Assembly: GCA_017555445.1 (NCBI GenBank)
Contig: JAFZGK010000072.1
Location: forward strand, 1 to 10,706
Reading direction: 5' to 3'
Length of the DNA stretch: 10,706 bases
Source of the DNA: Bacteroidales bacterium
Lineage (GTDB): Bacteria; Bacteroidota; Bacteroidia; Bacteroidales; UBA932
Part shown: positions 1 to 6,443 of the stretch, one piece after another
Layout of the letters: each line of letters opens with the position of its first letter
Position numbering within the stretch: the first letter of the stretch is position 1
Program-made: the position numbers and the translations under genes
Notes under the pieces: model-generated
The model's input: only the letters and a program-made list of their open reading frames with translations
What the model was told of the DNA's origin: nothing
Database searches by the model: none

Positions 1-1
1 C

Positions 2-589
2 GAGGAAGCTTGGTCATCAATGGGTCGCGCAGCTCAGATCCTTGACAACCTTATCGCAAAGGGTCTTGCTGAGCCTATGATCGTTGTAATGCCTAACGGT
101 AACCCTAACCAGCAGGCTGCTCAGACAATGGGTCTTCCTACTTCACAGGCAAACTTCAGAGATCCTTCAATGGCTAACGCATATGTGAAGAGCCTTGTTG
201 AGGAGATCGTTCCTTTCATCGAGAAGAACTTCCGCACAGTTGCCAAGAAGTCACACCGTGCAATCGCAGGTCTCTCAATGGGTGGTGGCCACACTATCTC
301 AGCTGCAAACCTCTATCCTAACACATTTGACTACATCTGCCCACTTTCAATGGGTGCACAGAGAACTCCTGAGCTTGACGCTTCTCTCCAGGGTCTTAAG
401 AAGGCAGGTTACAAGCTTTACTGGCTTGCTTGCGGTAACACAGACTTCCTCTTCGAGAACGCTAACTCACTCGATGCAGCTCTTACTGCAAACGGTCTCG
501 AGCACACTTACTTCGTATCAGAAGGTGGTCACACTTGGGCAAACTGGAGATACTATCTCAACACATTTGCACCACTCCTTTTCAAGTAA
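2..589 (+). CDS. Serine esterase of the CE1 / enterochelin-esterase type, 3' part only
   Basis: This is the C-terminal 195 residues of an alpha/beta-hydrolase esterase. The frame is open to the left edge (EEAWSS precedes the first internal Met), so the real start lies outside the window. The catalytic triad is readable: nucleophile Ser92 in GLSMGG, a likely acid Asp148 in CGNTDF, and His177 in GGHTWANWR. PMIVVMPNGNPN is the usual core strand of the family. Relatives remove feruloyl or acetyl groups from plant xylan, or hydrolyse other esters, and many carry a signal peptide and a carbohydrate-binding or xylanase domain; none of that can be seen here. Codon choice is very uniform (every Lys is AAG, every Asn AAC, nearly every Gly GGT), which suggests high expression. 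The triad and fold are secure; the substrate is not determined by this sequence. Confidence 0.88.
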   Translation, partial: EEAWSSMGRAAQILDNLIAKGLAEPMIVVMPNGNPNQQAAQTMGLPTSQANFRDPSMANAYVKSLVEEIVPFIEKNFRTVAKKSHRAIAGLSMGGGHTISAANLYPNTFDYICPLSMGAQRTPELDASLQGLKKAGYKLYWLACGNTDFLFENANSLDAALTANGLEHTYFVSEGGHTWANWRYYLNTFAPLLFK

Positions 590-603
590 GATTTAACGGA
601 CTT

Positions 604-650
604 GATATAAATGAGGACGACCTTTCGGGGTCGTCCTCTATTTTTATATC
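604..650 (+). terminator. Strong intrinsic terminator after the esterase, probably bidirectional
   Basis: A perfect 10-bp stem (613-622 GAGGACGACC pairing with 629-638) has a 6-base loop and is followed by a run of five T at 641-645. The flanks gatataaa (604-611) and tttatatc (643-650) can also pair and lengthen the structure. It lies between the convergent esterase and acyltransferase genes, and the symmetric flanks mean it could act on both transcripts. Confidence 0.88.
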
Positions 651-660
651 ATGACCGCAT

Positions 661-2019
661 TTATTTCAGGAGGTTGTCGAGACGTTCGAAGATGCTCTTG
701 CGCAGCTTGCGCAATTCTGCAATCTTTCTGCGGTTCTTTCTCAATCTGAAGTTGCATGTGCCGACGAACTTCATCCAGAGTCTCATATAGTTCCATGCAA
801 GGAGGAACATGAATGGGAAGGCCAGGAAATAACCTAACGCCCACCAGAAGTTCAAAGATACCCAGAGGCATATTGTCGGAATCAGCATACATACAGGTAT
901 TGTAATCAGTGCGCTGACTGCCAGTCTGAATGTGCTTACGAACATCTGGTCCTTGATCATCTTCTTGAGGAAGATTTCAGGGGTTATGAAAAGGAGAGCA
1001 GTCGGAACTATAGATACTGCAAAAAGAGGCAGAAGGACAAGAAGTCCAAGACCTCTCAGAATGACAGCTTCAGACCTCGGATTATGACGGAAGAGCCAGT
1101 CTCGGATATTGAGCTCCTTGATGCCGTTCATGACGGTCGCTACATCCTTATATATATCTTCCATTTCATCAGGATGTTCCTTGTAGGCCTCCTGCAGAGC
1201 ATTTACAAGTTTCTGGTCAGAAAGCAGACGGGAAGGAAGGTAGTTCTTCTTGAATCCGTTCTCGATTGCGTATTTCTTGCCATACTCATTCTCACGAAGC
1301 CAGTCGATCTGGTCATAATGCTCTATATCATCCACATGAAGCATCATTTCTTTGATCTCGCTGTGCACGATGCTGTTTATTTCCATCATAGTAGCCCTTG
1401 GTTCCTCCTTGTAACGATTGTAATATGGCTTCAAGGAGATAGGCTTGCCGAACTTGATAAGCATCTCAGTTCTGGCGTGGAAATAATTCGAATAGTGGTT
1501 GCATGATGGAAGAATCATCACGTCGCCTTCAAAATTCATCTTTTCGGCAGCGGCGAATGCGATTCTCAAGTATCCGAGCTTGAATGCACCTAGCCATCTC
1601 TTGTCCTGATGTCCACCTTCCGGATAGAGCATCACTGTCTCGCCATCAATGAGTGCCTTTCCTGCATCCTCAAATGTTTCGGAATTTCTTCGTACATGTG
1701 AGAGTCCCTCATATCCCATTCTATATGCAGGGAGAAGGCCCATTGCTCGCAAAGCCTTGTTGAACACAGGATTATTGAAGACATTGGCCCTTGCAAGGAA
1801 GTTCATTCTGCGGTCAGTCAACTGCAGACACACACATAGAGGGTCGTTCAGACAATTCTGGTGATTTGAAACAATTACTGTAGGCGTACCGTTGACAGGT
1901 ACATTCTCAAGTCCGATAACATGCTCCTTCTTGAAATACAATCCGGAGTTCACGAACTGAAGATAGGCACGGAATGCCTTGATCAGGAGGGAATGCTCCC
2001 TCGGATTATTTCTTTTCAT
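661..2019 (-). CDS. PlsC-like glycerolipid acyltransferase with a C-terminal membrane extension
   Basis: A 452-residue protein. Its N-terminal half is an acyltransferase of the glycerol-3-phosphate/lysophosphatidate (PlsC, LPLAT) superfamily. The catalytic His-Asp pair is in NHQNCLNDP (His53, Asp59, five residues between), followed by a block-II-like stretch around NFLARANVF (residues 73-81) and the substrate-binding block YPEGG (132-136, equivalent to FPEGT). Residues about 200-315 are charged and helical. From about 323 to 418 there are two to three long hydrophobic segments, then a very basic tail rich in Arg and Lys. Ordinary PlsC proteins are about 240-260 residues, so this is a long form. 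It should acylate a glycerolipid precursor, or another lipid, at the inner face of the cytoplasmic membrane; the exact acceptor is unknown. It is the last gene on its strand before the convergent esterase. Confidence 0.85.
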   Translation of the reverse strand: MKRNNPREHSLLIKAFRAYLQFVNSGLYFKKEHVIGLENVPVNGTPTVIVSNHQNCLNDPLCVCLQLTDRRMNFLARANVFNNPVFNKALRAMGLLPAYRMGYEGLSHVRRNSETFEDAGKALIDGETVMLYPEGGHQDKRWLGAFKLGYLRIAFAAAEKMNFEGDVMILPSCNHYSNYFHARTEMLIKFGKPISLKPYYNRYKEEPRATMMEINSIVHSEIKEMMLHVDDIEHYDQIDWLRENEYGKKYAIENGFKKNYLPSRLLSDQKLVNALQEAYKEHPDEMEDIYKDVATVMNGIKELNIRDWLFRHNPRSEAVILRGLGLLVLLPLFAVSIVPTALLFITPEIFLKKMIKDQMFVSTFRLAVSALITIPVCMLIPTICLWVSLNFWWALGYFLAFPFMFLLAWNYMRLWMKFVGTCNFRLRKNRRKIAELRKLRKSIFERLDNLLK

Positions 2020-2047
2020 GTCAAGGTTATTGGTTATAGTACAATCA

Positions 2048-2055
2048 CAAATATA
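2048..2055 (-). promoter_or_regulatory. Bacteroidetes -7 promoter box (TATATTTG) for the acyltransferase
   Basis: Read on the minus strand this is TATATTTG, a full match to the Bacteroidetes consensus TAnnTTTG. It lies 28 bases before the acyltransferase start codon and just beyond the terminator of the upstream DUF2795 gene, so the acyltransferase probably has its own transcript. I cannot see a convincing -33 TTTG at the right spacing. Confidence 0.55.
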
Positions 2056-2079
2056 CTAACTTTTTCTTAATAACCTATT

Positions 2080-2115
2080 AAATAAACAAAAGGCAGCCCG
2101 ATCGGACCGCCTTTT
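2080..2115 (-). terminator. Intrinsic terminator of the DUF2795 gene
   Basis: On the minus strand a stem AAAAGGC (2115-2109) pairs with GCCTTTT (2094-2088), with the self-complementary CCGATCGG inside. The T-rich run TTTTGTTTATTT follows. It sits 37 bases past the DUF2795 stop codon and ahead of the acyltransferase promoter box. Confidence 0.75.
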
Positions 2116-2151
2116 ATAATCGTATCAATCTGAAAATCAGACCATTATCTA

Positions 2152-2373
2152 CTAATACTCCTCCTCGTTCCAAAAGAAGTCGTCCTTTGAAGGATAGTCT
2201 GGCCAGATGTCTTCGATGCTCTCGTAGATTTCACCGTCATCCTCGAGTTCCTCAAGGTTCTCAACAACCTCAGCCCATGCTCCTGAACGTACAGCATAGT
2301 CAATGAGCTCTTCCTTTGTTGCTGGCCATGGAGCGTCCTCAAGCTTTGAGGCAAGTTCAAGTGTCCAATACAT
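2152..2373 (-). CDS. Small acidic DUF2795 protein
   Basis: A 73-residue, strongly acidic protein: by hand count 23 Asp/Glu against 4 Lys/Arg, with five tryptophans. I recognise it as the DUF2795 family, small proteins common in Bacteroidetes, from the opening MYWTLELASKLEDAPWP, the helix KEELIDYA and the conserved tail ESIEDIWPDYP. The first part (about residues 5-45) resembles a compact helical domain; the last 20 residues are acidic and aromatic. There is no signal peptide or membrane segment, so it is cytoplasmic. Its function is not known to me. It is divergent from folE with 128 bases between the start codons, has its own promoter box and terminator, and so looks monocistronic. Confidence 0.88.
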   Translation of the reverse strand: MYWTLELASKLEDAPWPATKEELIDYAVRSGAWAEVVENLEELEDDGEIYESIEDIWPDYPSKDDFFWNEEEY

Positions 2374-2435
2374 AGTTTATTCGTTTAAAATGTTAATAAT
2401 CAGTATTTAAGCTATTCCTTTTCACTTAGGGGGCG

Positions 2436-2443
2436 CAAATATA
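2436..2443 (-). promoter_or_regulatory. -7 promoter box (TATATTTG) for the DUF2795 gene
   Basis: The minus strand reads TATATTTG, matching TAnnTTTG, 62 bases before the DUF2795 start codon. This implies an untranslated leader of about 55 bases. It lies 33 bases from the opposed folE box at 2477-2484, so the two genes share a compact divergent control region. No clear -33 element is visible. Confidence 0.55.
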
Positions 2444-2476
2444 GACAAAAAAAATTAATGGTGATATTCTTTTTGC

Positions 2477-2484
2477 TATTTTTG
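2477..2484 (+). promoter_or_regulatory. -7 promoter box (TATTTTTG) for folE
   Basis: TATTTTTG matches TAnnTTTG and ends only 17 bases before the folE ATG. If used, the transcript would begin about 10 bases before the start codon, leaving almost no leader and no room for a Shine-Dalgarno sequence. No clear -33 TTTG is visible at the expected spacing. Confidence 0.5.
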
Positions 2485-2501
2485 CATAAAATTATACTCA
2501 A

Positions 2502-3089
2502 ATGGCATATATCAAGGAAGAAAGATACAACGATCAGACCACAGCTGCCATAGCTGACCATTATAGAGAAATTCTTCGACTTTTAGGCGAAGATCCTGAC
2601 CGTGAAGGACTTGTAAAGACTCCGGAACGCGTGGCAAAGGCACTTCAGTTCCTTACTCATGGCTCTCTTCAGGATGGTGCAGAGATACTCCGCAGTGCTA
2701 TGTTCAAGGAAGAATACCAGCAGATGGTGCTTGTGAAGGACATCGAACTGTATTCTACATGTGAACATCATGTGATGCCGTTCATCGGAAAGGCTCATGT
2801 TGCTTATATCCCTAACGGAACGATTACAGGTCTGAGCAAGATAGCAAGAGTTGTCGAGACTTTTGCAAGACGTCTTCAGGTGCAGGAAAGACTGACTACC
2901 CAGATCAGAGACTGTATCCAGGATACCCTCAATCCGCTTGGTGTAGCTGTTGTAATCGAGGCATCTCACACCTGCATGACACTCAGAGGTGTGCAAAAGG
3001 CCAATGCAGTCACAACTACATCAGCCTTCAGCGGTATCTTCCTTCGTGACGAGCGTACCCGCAACGAATTCCTTAATCTGATTAAATAG
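2502..3089 (+). CDS. folE: GTP cyclohydrolase I
   Basis: A 195-residue enzyme that converts GTP to 7,8-dihydroneopterin triphosphate, the entry step to tetrahydrofolate and, in bacteria with queuosine, to its precursor. It is a cytosolic multimer. The zinc-site residues are all present: Cys87 and His90 in TCEHHVMPF, with catalytic-type His89, and Cys158 in [10 protein letters not shown]. The [15 protein letters not shown] helix (110-124) and [13 protein letters not shown] near the end are standard for the family. Length and ends match bacterial FolE, so the gene is complete, and the Met at 2502 begins the expected short N-terminal extension. It stands alone on its strand, between divergent DUF2795 and convergent htpG, with no other folate gene nearby. 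Confidence 0.97.
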   Translation: MAYIKEERYNDQTTAAIADHYREILRLLGEDPDREGLVKTPERVAKALQFLTHGSLQDGAEILRSAMFKEEYQQMVLVKDIELYSTCEHHVMPFIGKAHVAYIPNGTITGLSKIARVVETFARRLQVQERLTTQIRDCIQDTLNPLGVAVVIEASHTCMTLRGVQKANAVTTTSAFSGIFLRDERTRNEFLNLIK

Positions 3090-3090
3090 A

Positions 3091-3109
3091 TCCCCAGTCG
3101 AGCTGGGGA
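3091..3109. terminator. Hairpin between convergent folE and htpG
   Basis: A perfect 7-bp stem TCCCCAG / CTGGGGA with a 5-base loop lies in the 28 bases between the folE and htpG stop codons. Neither side has a strong T run (TCTATTTAAT on the minus strand, GCTCAGCTTTAT on the plus strand). It probably serves both genes as a weak or shared terminator. Confidence 0.6.
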
Positions 3110-3117
3110 GCTCAGCT

Positions 3118-5016
3118 TTATTTGAGATAAGCATCTTCTACGACCTTGGCACTTCTTGCAATGAAGTCGCTGAGGTCTTTTCCTTTAAGCATGCCGTTAG
3201 CCAGAAGAGCGAGGTCAGTGATCTGTCTGAGCACATCGTTCTCGCTTGCAAATGCTTCAAGGTCCTCCTTATGAGAAGCAGAAGCCTCCACGATCTTCGA
3301 TACGAGAGGGTTCTCCATATTGACAGTGATGTTGTACATCTCTGGCAATTCTCCGTAGAAGTTCATGCCGCCACCCATAGCTGACATCTCGCGGTAGCGA
3401 CGCATGAACTCGCTCTGAGTGATGAGGATAGGTGCTGCATCTGCGCCGAGATTATCTGCCTGTACATGGTATTCGTTGCCCTTTGGAAGCACGGTCTGGA
3501 AGATTGTAGAAAGATTCTTCTGCTCCTCTTCTGAAAGCTCCGGCTTGATCTTGTCCTCCTTAGGGATGAGATTGTCGATGCTGTCAGAGTCGACGCGTGC
3601 GAAACGTGTGTTCTCAACCTTGCTTTCAAGCAGGTTCACGAAATGACTGTCGAGCTGGCAGTCGAGAAGAAGTACGTCGTAGCCTCTGTTCTTTGCAGCC
3701 TCGATGAAAGCATACTGGCTCTCTACATCTGTTGCATAAAGGAATACGGTCTTCTTGTCCTTGTCTGTCTGACCAGCCTCGATACCCTTCTTGTAGTCAT
3801 CAATGCTGAAATACTTGCCCTCAGTGTTCTTGAGGAGGCAGAACTTCATTGCCTTGTCGCAGAACTTCTCGTCTGAAAGCATACCGTACTCGATGAAGAG
3901 CTTGAGATTGTCCCACTTCTCCTCGAGCTGTGCGCGCTCGTTCTTGTAGATCTCCTCAAGACGGTCTGCAACCTTCTTTGTGATGTAGGTAGAGATCTTC
4001 TTGACATTCGAGTCGCTCTGGAGATAGCTACGTGACACGTTCAGAGGAATATCCGGCGAGTCGATCACACCATGGAGCAATGTAAGGAAGTCAGGAACGA
4101 TATTGTCTACAGAATCTGTCACGAACATCTGATTGCAGTAAAGCTGGATCTTGTTGCGTGAGATCTCGACATTGTTCTTGATCTTAGGGAAATAGAGGAT
4201 ACCTGTAAGATTGAAAGGATAATCCACATTGAGGTGGATATGGAAAAGCGGATCCTCGCCCATAGGATAGAGAGCCTTGTAGAACTCCTGATAATCCTCA
4301 TCCTTGAGGTCTGCCGGCTTGCGTGTCCAGAGAGGCTCGACCTTATTGATCACGTTATCCTTGTCAGTATCAACGTATTTGCCATCTTTCCATTCCTGCT
4401 CCTTGCCGAAGATTACAGGTACAGGCATGAACTTGCAATACTTGCTGAGAAGACCGCTGATGCGCTGCTTCTGTGCAAACTCCTTCTCCTCGTCATCGAT
4501 GAAGAGGGTGATCACAGTACCTCTGTCCTCCTTCTTGCACGCCTTCATTTCATACTCAGGCGAACCGTCGCATGACCACATCACAGCCTCAGCTCCATCT
4601 TTCCATGAAAGAGTCTCGATGGTCACCTTCTCAGCTACCATGAATGCAGAATAGAATCCAAGACCGAAGTGGCCGATGATGCTGCTGAGCTGGTCCTTGT
4701 ACTTCTCAAGGAACTCACCTGCACTGGAGAAAGCAATCTGATTGATATACTTGTCCACTTCCTCAGCAGTCATACCGATACCGTTATCGATAATCTTGAG
4801 TGTCTTGTTCTTTTCATCAAGCTCGATGCGCACGGCAAGCTCTCCGAGCTCGCCCTTGAAATCGCCTGATGAAGCAAGCGCCTTCATCTTCTGGGTCGCA
4901 TCCACAGCATTAGCCACAAGCTCTCTGAGGAAGATCTCATGGTCTGAATAGAGGAATTTCTTGATTACCGGGAATATGTTCTCGGTAGTTACTCCGATTG
5001 TACCTTTTGTTGCCAT
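3118..5016 (-). CDS. htpG: HtpG, bacterial Hsp90 chaperone
   Basis: A 632-residue cytosolic dimeric, ATP-driven chaperone. N-terminal GHKL ATPase domain (about 1-215): ATP-contacting Asn36 in ELVANAVDA, Asp77 in DNGIGMT, the lid glycine motif GHFGLGFYSAF (115-125) and GTVITL (166-171). Middle domain (about 225-480): LYCNQMFVTD (292-301) and PLNVSR (324-329), whose Arg329 corresponds to the gamma-phosphate-sensing arginine. The C-terminal dimerisation region follows, with ITQSEFMRRYREM before it. Two features mark the Bacteroidetes branch: NAVDA instead of the usual NASDA, and the C-terminal region. From memory the Bacteroides fragilis protein is about 680 residues, with a charged insertion near the C-terminus that is absent here. 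The gene is intact and appears to be transcribed alone, downstream of the lipoprotein cluster's terminator. No TAnnTTTG box is visible in front of it. Confidence 0.97.
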   Translation of the reverse strand: MATKGTIGVTTENIFPVIKKFLYSDHEIFLRELVANAVDATQKMKALASSGDFKGELGELAVRIELDEKNKTLKIIDNGIGMTAEEVDKYINQIAFSSAGEFLEKYKDQLSSIIGHFGLGFYSAFMVAEKVTIETLSWKDGAEAVMWSCDGSPEYEMKACKKEDRGTVITLFIDDEEKEFAQKQRISGLLSKYCKFMPVPVIFGKEQEWKDGKYVDTDKDNVINKVEPLWTRKPADLKDEDYQEFYKALYPMGEDPLFHIHLNVDYPFNLTGILYFPKIKNNVEISRNKIQLYCNQMFVTDSVDNIVPDFLTLLHGVIDSPDIPLNVSRSYLQSDSNVKKISTYITKKVADRLEEIYKNERAQLEEKWDNLKLFIEYGMLSDEKFCDKAMKFCLLKNTEGKYFSIDDYKKGIEAGQTDKDKKTVFLYATDVESQYAFIEAAKNRGYDVLLLDCQLDSHFVNLLESKVENTRFARVDSDSIDNLIPKEDKIKPELSEEEQKNLSTIFQTVLPKGNEYHVQADNLGADAAPILITQSEFMRRYREMSAMGGGMNFYGELPEMYNITVNMENPLVSKIVEASASHKEDLEAFASENDVLRQITDLALLANGMLKGKDLSDFIARSAKVVEDAYLK

Positions 5017-5057
5017 ATCTTAATTTTTATTTATTATTTCCACATTGTCATGCCGGG

Positions 5058-5086
5058 ACAAAAAAAGCCGCCCCGGTGGGACGGCT
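5058..5086 (-). terminator. Intrinsic terminator closing the barrel-lipoprotein cluster
   Basis: On the minus strand the stem AGCCG (5086-5082) pairs with CGGCT (5070-5066), one mismatch is followed by three more G-C pairs, and a run of seven T (5066-5060) follows. This is a textbook intrinsic terminator 46 bases past the lipoprotein 2 stop codon. It also separates that cluster from htpG, which begins 41 bases further on. Confidence 0.88.
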
Positions 5087-5131
5087 GCATATAGTCAAAA
5101 TATGTTCCAATGCCTAAATGCTGACAAAAAG

Positions 5132-5812
5132 TCAGAAAACGTCGTATGTGGTTGTCAGACCTGGTTTGAATGTCATGCGGCAGCTCTTGATATATGTGCT
5201 TCCTTCGTAATATTCCACAAGTACGGCACCATCGCATGTAATAGCATCAAGTTCACCGATAGTCTTGTATTCAAAAGTAGCCTCAAGTCCTTCGTCAGAA
5301 ACTTCAGCCCAGAAATCAGATGATTCTGTCTTTTTGCCGGTCACTCCGACAGCCATTTTCATCGCTTCATCCTTTACCTCAATCAGACTTACGGTATATG
5401 CTATGCCGTTGTTGTCATTTATCTGCCAGGTGCCCTCTCCTATATTCCTTATAGTCAGTTTATTATGGTAATTTATATTTACCTGGCATGAACCGCCCTT
5501 CTCTGACAGCCATTCCTTTGAAAATACATATTCATCATAGTCATATACATAAGTTTCATTGGCTTTAGTCAGGCCGATACGGATGTGATCATACTTGGCC
5601 GACACCTTTTCCTCTGCATCAGCCTGAAGGAATCTGTCTATGTGGTATGCTTTGTAGAAAGTAGAGAGGCATAAGTCTGTACTTTCCTGGAATATGTTAT
5701 AGCTCAGACGGCTGATATTGGCATCAGTCATCGGATTGGGTTCGTAATATTCGACAACCTTGCATGAAGCAGCAAGAATCAATGTGAGGGCTGCGTAATA
5801 TAATCTTTTCAT
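5132..5812 (-). CDS. Predicted lipoprotein 2 of the barrel-lipoprotein cluster, function unknown
   Basis: A 226-residue protein I do not recognise. It begins with a lipoprotein signal: Lys-Arg, a hydrophobic core, then LAASC with the acylated Cys at residue 17. The mature N-terminus (about 18-70) looks helical. The rest is rich in alternating polar and hydrophobic residues and ends in short beta-like stretches (AVLVEYYEG, CRMTFKPG), suggesting a beta-rich globular domain. It should be anchored in a membrane, most likely the outer one, on either face. It is the last gene of a four-gene leftward cluster, starting 11 bases after barrel A. Its plan (helical start, beta-rich end, final Phe) parallels lipoprotein 1, but the identity is too low for me to assert common descent. 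Codon use is relaxed, unlike htpG. Confidence 0.8.
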   Translation of the reverse strand: MKRLYYAALTLILAASCKVVEYYEPNPMTDANISRLSYNIFQESTDLCLSTFYKAYHIDRFLQADAEEKVSAKYDHIRIGLTKANETYVYDYDEYVFSKEWLSEKGGSCQVNINYHNKLTIRNIGEGTWQINDNNGIAYTVSLIEVKDEAMKMAVGVTGKKTESSDFWAEVSDEGLEATFEYKTIGELDAITCDGAVLVEYYEGSTYIKSCRMTFKPGLTTTYDVF

Positions 5813-5823
5813 GGCTGAGTCAT

Positions 5824-6429
5824 TTAAAATCTGTAACCTATTCCGAACATGCCGCCGATGTAAACTGTACCTATGCCAAGTTCAGCAAATCCGAAGACCT
5901 TTTTTCCTACATTGATTCCGATTGGAACAAGTTGTCCTGCGATCAGAATATCTGCTCTTTCATCGAAGCTGCCGGCCCTGACACCTGCTCCGACCGAAGA
6001 ATAGACTTTCACGACCTCTTTCTTGATCCAGTTGAATCTGGCCTGAGGCAGCACAGTTGCAGTCCATCCGTTTTCACGCCTGAGCTTTATGTCTGTCTGT
6101 GATGAATACACGTCCTTCCATATGCCGTTTGCCGCGAAACCTACAGAAAGAGTGAACCATTTCTTGAAATGTACATTGAATTCGCCTACAATGTTTCCGG
6201 TCATGTATGTGGTGCCGTCATATTCCGAGAATATGTCGCTGATCGAAGTGTCATAGGAATAGAATCCGTGGTTATTCACTCCGACAAACTGGTTGTCGTC
6301 ACCTACGGGATATCCGCTCCAACCGAGTCTCACTTCATAACGATAGGGAACATCCTTCCCGTCCTTATCCTGAGCACCAGCAACGAGCACACAAAAGAGC
6401 ATGGCTGCCATCAATATCATTCTTTTCAT
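5824..6429 (-). CDS. Short outer-membrane beta-barrel protein A
   Basis: A 201-residue exported protein with a cleavable signal peptide (likely cut after AGA at residue 19) and no lipobox. The mature part has alternating hydrophobic and polar stretches with glycines and aromatics, and it ends in GIGYRF; a C-terminal Phe is the usual recognition signal for barrel assembly. Size suits an 8- to 10-strand barrel of the OmpW/OmpX-like or OMP_b-brl type. I chose the ATG at 6429 because AGGAGGG lies exactly 6 bases before it; a GTG at 6435 would overlap that site. It is a paralogue of barrel B: the last 47 residues align without gaps with 26 identities by hand count, and both share GT.YIG near the end. 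It lies 12 bases after lipoprotein 1 and 11 before lipoprotein 2. Ligand or partner unknown. Confidence 0.82.
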   Translation of the reverse strand: MKRMILMAAMLFCVLVAGAQDKDGKDVPYRYEVRLGWSGYPVGDDNQFVGVNNHGFYSYDTSISDIFSEYDGTTYMTGNIVGEFNVHFKKWFTLSVGFAANGIWKDVYSSQTDIKLRRENGWTATVLPQARFNWIKKEVVKVYSSVGAGVRAGSFDERADILIAGQLVPIGINVGKKVFGFAELGIGTVYIGGMFGIGYRF

Positions 6430-6434
6430 GTTCA

Positions 6435-6443
6435 CCCTCCTTT
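6435..6443 (-). promoter_or_regulatory. Strong Shine-Dalgarno site for barrel A
   Basis: The minus strand reads AAAGGAGGG, overlapping the TAA stop of lipoprotein 1 and ending 5 bases before the ATG at 6429. It fits the 3' end of bacterial 16S rRNA very well and decides the start of barrel A. The other starts in this cluster show no comparable site. Confidence 0.75.

Noticed and set aside
2..589. Esterase as part of a polysaccharide utilisation locus
   Set aside because: No SusC/SusD pair, glycoside hydrolase or sensor gene is in the window, so the context cannot support the claim.
195..596. Open frame of 133 codons in another frame of the esterase
   Set aside because: The protein is a low-complexity Ser/Leu/Thr string typical of a frame shadow, while the esterase frame contains the full catalytic triad.
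1084..1506. 140-codon plus-strand frame with hydrophobic stretches, opposite the acyltransferase
   Set aside because: It is antisense to a well-supported coding region, and its hydrophobic stretches are complements of ordinary codons.
2374..2501. Possible operator between DUF2795 and folE
   Set aside because: Only A/T-rich runs and a 6-bp ATTAAT palindrome are seen; nothing stands above chance in such composition.
2583..2996. 137-codon open frame on the minus strand opposite folE
   Set aside because: It is wholly antisense to a complete, certain gene and shows no domain or signal of its own.
5017..5066. Promoter for htpG with TTTG in the terminator T run as the -33 element
   Set aside because: TAATAAAT occurs at roughly the right distance, but no TAnnTTTG is present, so the match is too loose to annotate.
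5121..5135. CTGAC / GTCAG mini-hairpin over the lipoprotein 2 stop codon
   Set aside because: Only a 5-bp stem, and a much stronger terminator lies at 5058-5086; likely chance.
6430..6435. GTG start at 6435 for barrel A
   Set aside because: It sits inside the AGGAGGG ribosome site; the ATG at 6429 has ideal spacing and begins a normal signal peptide.
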